Below the pieces are notes generated by a model, which saw only the letters and a program-made list of their open reading frames with translations, had not been told where the DNA came from and made no database searches. Below, piece after piece: positions 1 to 6,669 of a stretch of 6,669 nucleotides of DNA. The number at the start of each line of letters is the position of its first letter. Within the stretch, counting starts at the first letter, position 1. The translations under genes and the position numbers were made by a program. This DNA comes from Gammaproteobacteria bacterium. Lineage in GTDB: Bacteria; Pseudomonadota; Gammaproteobacteria; Steroidobacterales; Steroidobacteraceae. The stretch spans positions 1 to 6,669 of the forward strand of contig JANXYA010000279.1 in the NCBI GenBank assembly GCA_025350345.1, read 5' to 3'.

Positions 1-1
1 C

Positions 2-109
2 AAGCAGCTGCTCACCAGTCTGGGCGAAATTGCAGCGGCCCACGACGCCCACACGCTCGCCACGCTGAGCGGAACAGGCGAGGCAACCCCTGGAGTACCG
101 GTGGGGTGA
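2..109 (+). CDS. C-terminal end of an upstream gene, possibly a MarR-family repressor (partial)
   Basis: Frame 2 is open from the left edge and ends in TGA at 107-109, giving the last 35 residues of a protein. The fragment starts with an amphipathic stretch (KQLLTSLGEIAAAHD) and ends in a low-complexity Gly/Pro/Thr tail. A leucine-rich helix of this kind is typical of the C-terminal dimerisation helix of MarR regulators, and MarR genes (emrR/mprA) commonly precede emr pump operons, so a drug-sensing repressor of the operon is the best guess. The fragment carries no diagnostic DNA-binding motif, so the family call rests mainly on context. Its stop overlaps the GTG start of the next gene by four bases (GTGA, 106-109). 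This supports both the reality of this frame and the chosen start of the next gene. The promoter and any operator lie outside the window. Confidence 0.6.
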   Translation, partial: KQLLTSLGEIAAAHDAHTLATLSGTGEATPGVPVG

Positions 110-1521
110 GGCGCTCGGCGACCAGAATGCTGTGCCTGGCCGGCGCGCTGTGCCTGAGTGCCTGCGCCGGCCTGCCCCCCAAGGCCGCGGCCCCGCAACT
201 GGCCATCGCGGCTCCGCTGTCGAAATCCACCGATGCCCCCTCCCCCTGGCCGAGCACCGATTGGTGGCGGGAATTCGGCGACACTACCCTTGATCTGCTG
301 GTCGAGCGGGCTTTGGCCAATTCACCCAGCCTCGCCACGGCGCAGGGGCGGCTCGACACCGCGCGCGCCACGGTGGCGGCCACCCTGGCCGGAGTCCGCC
401 CGCAGCTCGGCGCCGGCGCCGATGCCAGCCGCCAGCGGCTGAGCGACAACGGGCTGTTTCCGCCCAAGATTCTCGGTTTCAACTGGTACAACCAGTTCGA
501 TCTGGGCCTGCAGGCCAGCTATGACCTCGGCAAGTCGCCTGCTCAGCGCAGCCAGAGCCTGGCCCGGCTCGATGAGCAGCACGCCGCCGCCGCGGAGCAT
601 GATGCCGTTGCGCTGGCGCTCGCCGCGGACGTCGTCCAGACCTACTACGGTTGGCAGAGCGACCAGGCGCGCCTGGAGCTGGCCGTGCAGCGCGTGGCCG
701 CTGCCACGCAGCAGCAGTCGATCGCCACGGCCCGCGTGAACGCGGGCATCGCCCGGGACGAGGAGTCGCAGCGCTCGGAACTGGAACTGCTCGCCGCGCG
801 CGACAGCCAGCGCGAGGTGGAAATATCCTCGCAACTGCGCCTGATCACGCTCGCGGCCCTGCTGGGCGATGCGCCCGCCGATCTGCCGCTCATCGCGGTG
901 CGGCCCTGGCCGCAGCTGCAGGCCGGGTTGCCGGAAAACGCCAGGCTCGACCTGCTCGCCCGGCGCCCGGACATCGCCGCAGCGCGCTGGCAGGTCGAGG
1001 CGGCCCTGCAGAATCGCGCAGGCGCGCGGAGTGATTTCTATCCGGACGTGAGTTTCAAGGCACTGCTTGGGGTCACCAGCCGGGACCTGGGCGTGCTGCT
1101 TGAATCGGGCAGCGCCGCCCACGCCATCGGCGCGGCCATTCACCTGCCGCTGTTCGATGGCGGTGCGCTGCGCGCCGCCTACGCGCGCAGCAATGCCGAG
1201 CTGGACACTGCCGTCGCCAGCTATCGCGCCAGCATTGTCGCGGCGGCACGCGAGGTCAACACCCAGCTCGCCACCCGCGCCACCCTCGAGCAGGAGGCCG
1301 GGCTGCGCGAGCAGGCGGTGCTCGACGCCGAGACGCTGCGCGCCAGTGCCGCGGCGCGCGCCACCGCGGGCCTCAGCGACGAGCGCCCGGTGCTCGATGC
1401 CGCCCTGCAGGCCCTGGCGCTGCGCGATGCGGCGGCGCAGACGCAACTGGCGCGACTGAACGCGGAACTGGAACTGATACGCGCCCTGGGTGGCGGCTAC
1501 CGGATGGAATCACAATCATGA
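106..1521 (+). CDS. Outer-membrane efflux channel lipoprotein, NodT/OMF (TolC-like) family
   Basis: A 471-residue outer-membrane factor, a normal length for the NodT family. Such proteins form trimeric beta-barrel/alpha-helical tunnels that take substrate from the fusion protein through the outer membrane. The N terminus is a lipoprotein signal: basic residues R2, R3 and R7, a short hydrophobic core and a lipobox L17-S18-A19-C20, with Ala after the Cys (no Asp retention signal). This favours the GTG at 106 over the ATG at 127, which would lose the basic part and leave only 12 residues before the Cys. GTG also fits the 4-base overlap with the preceding gene, and GGAG at 92-95 can serve as ribosome binding site. 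Two repeats of the OMF fold are visible: WWREFGD just after the mature N terminus, long Ala/Gln-rich coiled-coil helices, the family motif LLARRPDI at 283-290, and LFDGG at 349-353 before the second helical hairpin. The stop overlaps the next ATG (ATGA, 1518-1521). It is the likely dedicated exit duct for the EmrAB pair; the equivalent gene in Stenotrophomonas is called emrC. Confidence 0.93.
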   Translation: MRRSATRMLCLAGALCLSACAGLPPKAAAPQLAIAAPLSKSTDAPSPWPSTDWWREFGDTTLDLLVERALANSPSLATAQGRLDTARATVAATLAGVRPQLGAGADASRQRLSDNGLFPPKILGFNWYNQFDLGLQASYDLGKSPAQRSQSLARLDEQHAAAAEHDAVALALAADVVQTYYGWQSDQARLELAVQRVAAATQQQSIATARVNAGIARDEESQRSELELLAARDSQREVEISSQLRLITLAALLGDAPADLPLIAVRPWPQLQAGLPENARLDLLARRPDIAAARWQVEAALQNRAGARSDFYPDVSFKALLGVTSRDLGVLLESGSAAHAIGAAIHLPLFDGGALRAAYARSNAELDTAVASYRASIVAAAREVNTQLATRATLEQEAGLREQAVLDAETLRASAAARATAGLSDERPVLDAALQALALRDAAAQTQLARLNAELELIRALGGGYRMESQS

Positions 1522-2684
1522 ACGAGCCCGTACCAAACCAGACGCTCGGCAATCCGCGGCGCCGGAAATTCCTGCTGGTCATCGGATCAGTCTTTGCCGT
1601 CCTGGCGCTGGCGTGGGTGGTCTACTGGCTGCTGGTGCTGTCGCAGCGCCAGACCACCAACGACGCCTATGTGGTGGGCGACCAGGTCGGGGTGGCAGCG
1701 CAGACGGCCGGAACGGTCGTTGACGTGCTGGCCGAGGAGACGCAGCGCGTCGATGCCGGCCAGGTGCTGGTGCGGCTTGATCCGACCGACAGCCAGGTCG
1801 CCCTGGCGCACGCGGCCAGTACGCTCGCCCTGTCGGTGCGCCAGATCCGCCAGCAGGGCGCGAACGCCGGGCAGAGCGATGCGAACATCGTCAGCCGCCA
1901 GCTCGACCTGCAGTGGGCCGAGGACGAGCTGGCGCGGCGCGAGCCCCTGCTGGCGCAGCACGCCATCGCTCCCGAGGAGCTGCGCGAGCTCGAGAGCAAG
2001 CTCGCCCTCGCCCGGGCCGCGCTGCTGGCGGCGCAGCGCCAGTCCCGCGCGGTACACGCCCTGGTCGATGGCGTGCCGCCGGAGCAGAATCCGGCGGTCC
2101 AGGAAGCGCGCGGTGCCTACCTGCAGGCGTGGATCGCGGCGAGCCGCGCCACCGTGCGCGCGCCCGTGGCCGGCTACGTCGCACGCCGCAATGTGCAGGC
2201 CGGGCAGCAGGTGAGCGCGGGGCAGCCCCTGTTCACCATCGTGCCGCTCGACAAAGTCTGGGTCGAGGCCAATTTCAAGGAAGGGCAATTGCGCGCGCTG
2301 CGCATCGGTCAACCGGTGCGCATCGATTCTGATCTCTACGGCGGCGCGGTGGAGTACCACGGGCGGATTGCCGGCCTCGGCGTCGGCACCGGCGCGGCCT
2401 TCTCCCTGCTGCCCGCGCAGAATGCCTCCGGCAACTGGATCAAGGTCGTGCAGCGCGTGCCGGTGCGCATCGCGCTCGAGGCGGACGAGCTGGCCAGGCA
2501 CCCGCTGCGCATTGGGCTGTCCACCACCGTGAATGTCGACACGAATGATCGCAGTGGCGCCTCGCTGGCCGCGGCGCCCGACACCCGCGCGGTGGCCAGC
2601 ACCGCGATCTACGCGGCCGATCTGCAGGCCGCCGAGCAGTCGGCCGATGCGGTGATTCGCGGCGAGCCGCTGCGCGGCCCATGA
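1518..2684 (+). CDS. emrA: EmrA-like membrane fusion (periplasmic adaptor) protein, HlyD family
   Basis: A 388-residue adaptor, close to the length of E. coli EmrA (about 390). It is anchored in the inner membrane and spans the periplasm between EmrB and the outer-membrane channel. A basic cytoplasmic start (R14-K17) is followed by one membrane helix at about 18-41. TNDAYV at 47-52 and LDPTD at 87-91 mark the first half of the lipoyl domain. An Ala/Gln/Leu-rich coiled-coil hairpin fills roughly 95-205, and the second lipoyl half includes RAPVAGYVARRNV. The beta-barrel region holds VWVEANFKEGQL at 247-258, then the EmrA-type segment at 290-318, which begins GTGAAFSLLPAQNASGNW and ends in PVRI. 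These match what I remember of E. coli EmrA almost residue by residue. The C-terminal 40 residues are Ala-rich and poorly conserved. The gene overlaps both neighbours by four bases. The upstream GGA at 1506-1508 gives modest ribosome binding, consistent with coupled translation. Confidence 0.95.
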   Translation: MNEPVPNQTLGNPRRRKFLLVIGSVFAVLALAWVVYWLLVLSQRQTTNDAYVVGDQVGVAAQTAGTVVDVLAEETQRVDAGQVLVRLDPTDSQVALAHAASTLALSVRQIRQQGANAGQSDANIVSRQLDLQWAEDELARREPLLAQHAIAPEELRELESKLALARAALLAAQRQSRAVHALVDGVPPEQNPAVQEARGAYLQAWIAASRATVRAPVAGYVARRNVQAGQQVSAGQPLFTIVPLDKVWVEANFKEGQLRALRIGQPVRIDSDLYGGAVEYHGRIAGLGVGTGAAFSLLPAQNASGNWIKVVQRVPVRIALEADELARHPLRIGLSTTVNVDTNDRSGASLAAAPDTRAVASTAIYAADLQAAEQSADAVIRGEPLRGP

Positions 2685-4234
2685 GCGAGGCGGCGGCGCC
2701 GCGTCGCGTCGAACTGCCGCTGCTGCGCGGCTCCGAGCTGCTGCTCGTGACGATCGCCATCAGCCTGGCGACGTTCATGGAAGTGCTCGACATCACCATC
2801 GTCAACGTCTCGGTGCCCTCGATCGCCGGCACGCTGGGCGTGAGTCCCAACGAAGGCACCTGGACCATCACCTCCTATTCCATGGCCGCGGCCATCATGC
2901 AGCCGCTCACCGGCTGGCTGGGACGGCGGTTCGGCGAGGTGCGCACCTTTGCGATCTCGACGCTGCTGTTCGTGCTGTTCTCGGCCCTGTGCGGCCTGGC
3001 CACCAGCATGCCGATGCTGGTGTTCTTCCGGCTGATGCAGGGCGCCGTGTCGGGCCCGATGGCCCCGATGGCCCAATCGCTCCTGCTGCGCAGCCATCGC
3101 CCGGAGAAGCGCGGCATGGCCATGGGCATCTGGGGCATGGTCGTCGTCGTGGCGCCGATCTTCGGTCCGATACTCGGCGGCTGGATCACGGACAACCTGT
3201 CCTGGCCCTGGCTGTTCTACATCAATGTACCGGTAGGCCTGATCGCCAGCGCCACCGTCTGGGGCCTGCTGCGGCGCCGGGAGACGGAGCGGCAGCGCGT
3301 GCCGGTGGATATCACCGGGCTCCTGCTGCTGTTCGCCGGCGTGGGCGCGCTGCAGTTCATGCTCGATAACGGCAACGACAAGGACTGGTTCGGCTCTCCC
3401 ATCATCGTGATCGCGGCCATCGTCGCGGTGGTCGGTATCACGCTGCTGATTGCCTGGGAGCTGACCGATGCGCATCCGGTCGTGGACCTGCATCTGTTCA
3501 AGTTCAGGAATTTCAACGTCGGCGCATCCGTGACCTGCCTCGGCTTCGCGGCGTTCATGGGCTCGACCGTGACGATCCCGCTGTTCCTGCAGCTTGTGGC
3601 CGGCTACACCGCAACCTGGGCCGGACTGGCGATGGCACCGGTGGGCATCATGGCCCTGTTCCTGATGCCGCTCGTCGGCGCCAACCTGCAGCGGATCAAC
3701 ATCCGGGTGGCCGCCTGCTTCGGCCTGTTGGTGCTGGCCGTGTGCATGTACTGGTACAGCCACCTCAATGCGACCGTGAGTTTCCTGCAGATGAGCGAGC
3801 CGCGCATCATCCAGGGCATCGGCCTGGCCTTCTTCTTCATGCCGCTGCAGCAGATCATGCTGTCCGATGTGGATTCGGCGCACCTGGCGGCAGCCGCCGG
3901 CCTGTCGAACTTCCTGCGCAACATCGCCGGCTCGCTCGGCACCGCCGCCAGCATCTGGCTGTGGAGTTCGCGCACCGATTTTCACAGCACCATACTCGCG
4001 CAGCACGTGACGGCCGGCACGGCCTGGAACGACTGGTCCGGCTCGCTCACCACGGCCGGCGTGGACGGCGCGCACGCACTCGCCTACACCGATAATATCG
4101 TGTCCCTGCAGGCCCGGACTTTGGGCGCCAACGATGTGTTCCTGGCCTTCGCCGTGCTCACGCTCGTCGCGTTGCCGATCGTCTGGCTGGCACGGCCGCC
4201 GTTCAAGGGCCTGAGCCGGGGTGGCGCGCACTGA
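2681..4234 (+). CDS. emrB: EmrB-like multidrug MFS transporter, DHA2 (14-helix) drug:H+ antiporter
   Basis: A 517-residue inner-membrane protein, the usual size for EmrB/QacA transporters (E. coli EmrB is 512). It exports hydrophobic drugs, uncouplers or similar compounds in exchange for protons and hands them to EmrA. The sequence is strongly hydrophobic with about 14 membrane helices. Helix 1 carries the DHA2 motif (MEVLDITIVNVSVP, 33-46, with E34 and D37). Motif A is GWLGRRFGEVR at 78-88, in the EmrB form lacking the usual Asp. The antiporter motif C region GPILGG is at 162-167, followed by WPWLFYINVPVG at 175-186. Further EmrB signatures are WELTDAHPVVDL, GYTATWAGLAMAPVGI, SNFLRNIAGSLGTA at 409-422 and VWLARPPF at 501-508. 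The last periplasmic loop (about 430-485) is polar and variable, as in relatives. The start ATG overlaps the emrA stop (ATGA). No good Shine-Dalgarno lies at normal spacing (nearest GCGAG is 14 bases away), so translation probably depends on emrA. Substrate specificity cannot be read from the sequence. Confidence 0.96.
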   Translation: MSEAAAPRRVELPLLRGSELLLVTIAISLATFMEVLDITIVNVSVPSIAGTLGVSPNEGTWTITSYSMAAAIMQPLTGWLGRRFGEVRTFAISTLLFVLFSALCGLATSMPMLVFFRLMQGAVSGPMAPMAQSLLLRSHRPEKRGMAMGIWGMVVVVAPIFGPILGGWITDNLSWPWLFYINVPVGLIASATVWGLLRRRETERQRVPVDITGLLLLFAGVGALQFMLDNGNDKDWFGSPIIVIAAIVAVVGITLLIAWELTDAHPVVDLHLFKFRNFNVGASVTCLGFAAFMGSTVTIPLFLQLVAGYTATWAGLAMAPVGIMALFLMPLVGANLQRINIRVAACFGLLVLAVCMYWYSHLNATVSFLQMSEPRIIQGIGLAFFFMPLQQIMLSDVDSAHLAAAAGLSNFLRNIAGSLGTAASIWLWSSRTDFHSTILAQHVTAGTAWNDWSGSLTTAGVDGAHALAYTDNIVSLQARTLGANDVFLAFAVLTLVALPIVWLARPPFKGLSRGGAH

Positions 4235-4250
4235 TCTTCCGCCGATCAGT
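4230..4250. promoter_or_regulatory. Perfect 7-bp inverted repeat across the emrB stop codon
   Basis: ACTGATC (4230-4236) and GATCAGT (4244-4250) are exact reverse complements separated by seven bases, TTCCGCC. The left arm contains the emrB TGA. As RNA this would be a short hairpin of moderate stability. No run of T follows (the next bases are AGTGTTAGGA), so it is not a convincing intrinsic terminator. As DNA it could be a protein-binding dyad placed 17 bases before the ATG of the glutamate dehydrogenase gene. The symmetry is seen directly; either role is inference, and chance cannot be excluded for a repeat this short. Confidence 0.4.
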
Positions 4251-4256
4251 AGTGTT

Positions 4257-4260
4257 AGGA
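4257..4260 (+). promoter_or_regulatory. Ribosome binding site of the glutamate dehydrogenase gene
   Basis: AGGA lies seven bases before the ATG at 4268, standard Shine-Dalgarno spacing. An in-frame TAG stop at 4256-4258 overlaps it, so no start further upstream is possible and the ATG at 4268 is the first available one. Unlike the three pump genes, this gene has its own clear site and no overlap with the gene before it. Confidence 0.7.
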
Positions 4261-4267
4261 TTCGCGG

Positions 4268-6669
4268 ATGGTCCGCTCCGCCGCCGCCTCTGCGACTGTC
4301 AAGCGCCAACTGCAACTCACCGCGCGACTGTTGCGGGCCTGGCGCACCGACCTGCCGGCGGCAGACTGGGCTGCGGCCGGCGCTGATCCGCTGCGCGCCG
4401 CGGCATCCGCACAGCTGCGCTTCGGCCGGCGCCGTGCGCCGCGCGAGACCCTGCTGCGTGTTTCCAGTCCGCGCCTCGAGGACGGGCCGGACGGCAGTTA
4501 CTCGGTGGTCGAGCTGATCACCGACGACATGCCCTTCCTCGTCGACACGCTCACCATGTCGCTGGCCGAGACCGGCCACGTCGTGCAGCTGATTGCCCAT
4601 CCGATCCTGCAGGTGGTGCGCGGCCGGAGCGGACGGCTCCTGCAGGTGGGCGAGCGGCGTGGGCGCAAGTCACAAAAGCCGCGCAATGAATCATGGCAGT
4701 ACCTGCGCATCGACCGCATCGCCGATGAGCAGGAGCGCAACGCACTGCGCGCGCGGCTGCTGGTGGCGCTCGGCGACGTGCGCAGCGCCTGCGAAGACTG
4801 GCAGGCCATGCGGCGCGTGGCGCGCGAGCTGTGCGGGCCACTCACGCAGCGACCCCCGCCGCTGGCGCCCGGCATTGCCGCCGAGGCGGCGGCACTGCTC
4901 GCCTACATGGAGGACAATCACTTCACCTTCCTGGGCTACCAGCGCTACCGCGTGCGGCGTGGCACGCGCCTCGAGGCGGTGGCCGGCAGCGGGCTGGGCA
5001 TCCTGCGCGCCGGGCGGCGGGCCCGCTCGCTCACCGCGCATCGGACCATCCAGCCAGGCAGGCGCGAACTGCTGGCCATTTCCAAGTCGGATCGGCGCTC
5101 GACCGTGCATCGTCCGGGCTACCTCGACAGTGTCGCGGTCCGCGACTTCGACCGGCACGGTCGCCTGCTCGGCGAAGCGCAGTTCCTGGGCCTGTGGACT
5201 TCCAACACCTATCACGCCGATCCGCGCACCGTGCCGCTGCTGCGGCTCAAGGTGGCGCGTGTCATCGCCAGCTTCCATTTCCGTGCCTCGAGCCACGATG
5301 GCAAGCGCCTGGTCAGCATTCTCGACGGCCTGCCCCGTGACGAGCTGTTCCAGGCCTCGGTGGCCGAGCTGCGCCAGTGCGCACGCGCCGTACTGGAACT
5401 GCACGAACGCGCGCGCGGTGTCTGCCTGGTGCTGCGCCGCGATCCGTTGCGCCGCTTCTGGTCCTGCCTGGTCTACCTGGGCCGGGAGCGCCTCGACAAC
5501 GACGCGTTTCGCCGCCTCGAGCAGGTGCTGCGCCGCGCGCTTGGCGGCGGGCAGCTCGACTCCTCCCTCGCCGTAGGCGATGCGCCGCTGGCGCAGCTGC
5601 ACATCACGGTGCGCGTCACTGCCGGTGCCGGGACGACGGTGAACCGGCGCGCGCTGGAGCGCGAACTCAACGAAGCGATGGTCACCTGGCGCGACCGCCT
5701 GCGCCTCGCGCTGCGCGCCCGGCACGACGAGGCGAGTGCCACGGCGCTGGAGCGCCGCTACGGGCACGCGTTTCCTGCCGCCTACCAGCAGGATGTGGCC
5801 CCGGCGCTGGCGGTGCAGGACATCGCCGACTTCGGCAGCGCCGCCGCCGCGGGCGCCGGCCTGCTGCGCCTGCAGCCGCCCGTGAGCGCCGGCCACGGGC
5901 ACACGCACCTGCGCCTGCTCCGCCACGGCGAGCCGCTGTCCATCTCGGAGGCGCTGCCGATCCTGGAGAGCTTTGGCCTGCGCGTGATCGCCGAACGCCC
6001 CTACGAGCTGCGAGCGATCGAGGGGCGCACCGCGTGGGTCCAGGATTTCGAGCTCGAGGCGGTGCCGCTGCACGCGACCGACCCGGCGGCCCTGGAGGCG
6101 CAGCTGAACATCGCCTTCACCGCCATCCTCGCCGGCGAGCTCGACAGCGACGGGTTCCACCGGCTCATTGTCAGCGCCGGCCTGACGGTCGCGCAGACGC
6201 GCGTGCTGCGCGCCTGCTGCCGCTACCTGCTGCAGACGGGCATCCCCTTCAGCCAGGCCTATATCGCGCGTTCCCTGCACAATCACGCGCATATCGCGCG
6301 CGAGCTGTGGCGGCTGTTCGAGCGGCGGCTGGACCCATCAGCGACCGAGCGCCGGGCGCTGCGCGAGGCGGCGGCGATCGAGCGGCGGGTGCGGCACGCG
6401 ATCAGCGCCGTGCGCAGCCCGGATGACGATCGGATCCTGCGCGGCTTCCTGGCCCTGATCCTGGCCACGGTACGCACCAACTGTTTCCGCCAGCACACGC
6501 TCGCCCAGCCCCTGGCCTTCAAGCTGCTGCCGCGCTCGATCCCCGGCCTGCCCGAGCCGCGACCGGAATTCGAGATCTTCGTGCACGGCACGCGCGTCGA
6601 AGGCGTGCACATGCGGCGCGGGCCGATCGCGCGCGGCGGCATCCGCTGGTCGGAGCGGCCGGAGGATTT
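4268..6669 (+). CDS. NAD-specific glutamate dehydrogenase, large ACT-domain type (N-terminal half, runs off the right edge)
   Basis: Frame 2 is open from the ATG at 4268 to the window end, 800 codons plus two bases without a stop. The family is about 1600 residues long (GdhB of Pseudomonas, GdhZ of Caulobacter), so about half is present. The enzyme oxidises L-glutamate with NAD+ to 2-oxoglutarate, ammonium and NADH in the cytoplasm and serves glutamate/arginine catabolism. The visible half is mainly the regulatory region of ACT-like and helical domains. ITDDMPFLVD is at 84-93 (first ACT-like domain), MEDNHFTFLGYQRY at 214-227, GLWTSNTY at 308-315, PRDELFQ at 356-362 and LPILESFGLRVIAERPYEL at 563-581. 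A helical segment has IPFSQAYI at 659-666 and ATVRTN at 733-738. The catalytic domain begins near EIFVHGTRVEG, with the family motif RGGIRWSERPED at 789-800. The catalytic Lys and NAD-binding fold lie beyond the edge. It starts 33 bases after emrB with its own ribosome binding site. It may be read through from the pump operon or have a promoter inside emrB; I see no convincing -10/-35 pair. Confidence 0.95.
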   Translation, partial: MVRSAAASATVKRQLQLTARLLRAWRTDLPAADWAAAGADPLRAAASAQLRFGRRRAPRETLLRVSSPRLEDGPDGSYSVVELITDDMPFLVDTLTMSLAETGHVVQLIAHPILQVVRGRSGRLLQVGERRGRKSQKPRNESWQYLRIDRIADEQERNALRARLLVALGDVRSACEDWQAMRRVARELCGPLTQRPPPLAPGIAAEAAALLAYMEDNHFTFLGYQRYRVRRGTRLEAVAGSGLGILRAGRRARSLTAHRTIQPGRRELLAISKSDRRSTVHRPGYLDSVAVRDFDRHGRLLGEAQFLGLWTSNTYHADPRTVPLLRLKVARVIASFHFRASSHDGKRLVSILDGLPRDELFQASVAELRQCARAVLELHERARGVCLVLRRDPLRRFWSCLVYLGRERLDNDAFRRLEQVLRRALGGGQLDSSLAVGDAPLAQLHITVRVTAGAGTTVNRRALERELNEAMVTWRDRLRLALRARHDEASATALERRYGHAFPAAYQQDVAPALAVQDIADFGSAAAAGAGLLRLQPPVSAGHGHTHLRLLRHGEPLSISEALPILESFGLRVIAERPYELRAIEGRTAWVQDFELEAVPLHATDPAALEAQLNIAFTAILAGELDSDGFHRLIVSAGLTVAQTRVLRACCRYLLQTGIPFSQAYIARSLHNHAHIARELWRLFERRLDPSATERRALREAAAIERRVRHAISAVRSPDDDRILRGFLALILATVRTNCFRQHTLAQPLAFKLLPRSIPGLPEPRPEFEIFVHGTRVEGVHMRRGPIARGGIRWSERPED

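Noticed and set aside
4230..4250. The dyad after emrB as a rho-independent terminator
   Set aside because: The stem is only 7 bp, half of it A/T pairs, and no T-run follows.
4256..4261. TAGGAT as a possible -10 promoter element for the dehydrogenase gene
   Set aside because: No matching -35 element sits at suitable spacing (GATCTT is at that place), transcription would begin at the start codon itself, and the same bases are better explained as the ribosome binding site.
4221..4517. A 98-codon plus-strand frame starting inside the end of emrB
   Set aside because: It overlaps the start of the dehydrogenase gene in a different phase, has no ribosome binding site and no recognisable content.
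2609..4600. A 663-codon open frame on the minus strand
   Set aside because: It lies opposite emrB and the dehydrogenase start, its product is a low-complexity His/Arg/Gln/Gly-rich sequence with no recognisable domain, and such antisense frames are expected from strong GC bias at third codon positions.
4593..5576. A 327-codon plus-strand frame in another phase inside the dehydrogenase gene
   Set aside because: Its product is rich in Ser, Arg, Cys and Trp without motifs, while the overlapping frame from 4268 carries conserved family motifs throughout.
4691..6292. A 533-codon open frame on the minus strand
   Set aside because: It is antisense to the well-supported glutamate dehydrogenase frame, has biased composition and no family motifs; it is a GC-bias shadow.
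6261..6300. Exact 10-base direct repeat ATATCGCGCG at 6261-6270 and 6291-6300
   Set aside because: Both copies encode parts of an Ile-Ala-Arg stretch in one helical region of the dehydrogenase (YIAR and HIAR), with no further copies; codon bias explains it.

Overview
The window is gene-dense, GC-rich (roughly two thirds G+C by eye) bacterial DNA with every gene on the + strand. The gene families point to a proteobacterium, most likely a GC-rich gammaproteobacterium of the Xanthomonas/Stenotrophomonas/Nevskia/Steroidobacter kind. That placement is inferred from gene content and operon order, not from a marker gene.

Left part (1-4234): the end of a small upstream gene, probably a MarR-type repressor, followed by three genes for a complete tripartite multidrug efflux pump of the EmrAB class. 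In order these are an outer-membrane channel lipoprotein (NodT/OMF family), an EmrA-like membrane fusion protein and an EmrB-like 14-helix MFS drug:H+ antiporter. Each of the four genes overlaps the next by exactly four bases (GTGA, ATGA, ATGA), so they are almost certainly one transcript with coupled translation. The order regulator - outer-membrane factor - EmrA - EmrB is the one known as emrRCAB in Stenotrophomonas maltophilia. EmrB moves a hydrophobic compound out of the membrane using the proton gradient, EmrA bridges the periplasm, and the OMF lipoprotein gives the exit through the outer membrane.

Middle (4235-4267): a 33-base gap, the only intergenic DNA in the window. A perfect 7-bp inverted repeat spans the emrB stop codon and runs into the gap, followed by a good Shine-Dalgarno sequence for the next gene. 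No stretch longer than 300 bases lacks a gene.

Right part (4268-6669): the first 800 codons of a gene for the large (about 180 kDa) ACT-domain NAD-dependent glutamate dehydrogenase. The frame is open through the right edge, so about half the protein lies outside the window. It would catabolise glutamate to 2-oxoglutarate and ammonia. I see no functional link to the pump beyond adjacency.

There is no sign of a mobile element, CRISPR array, RNA gene or obviously new system. The findings are modest: the fully overlapping operon, the dyad between pump and dehydrogenase, and small sequence peculiarities.
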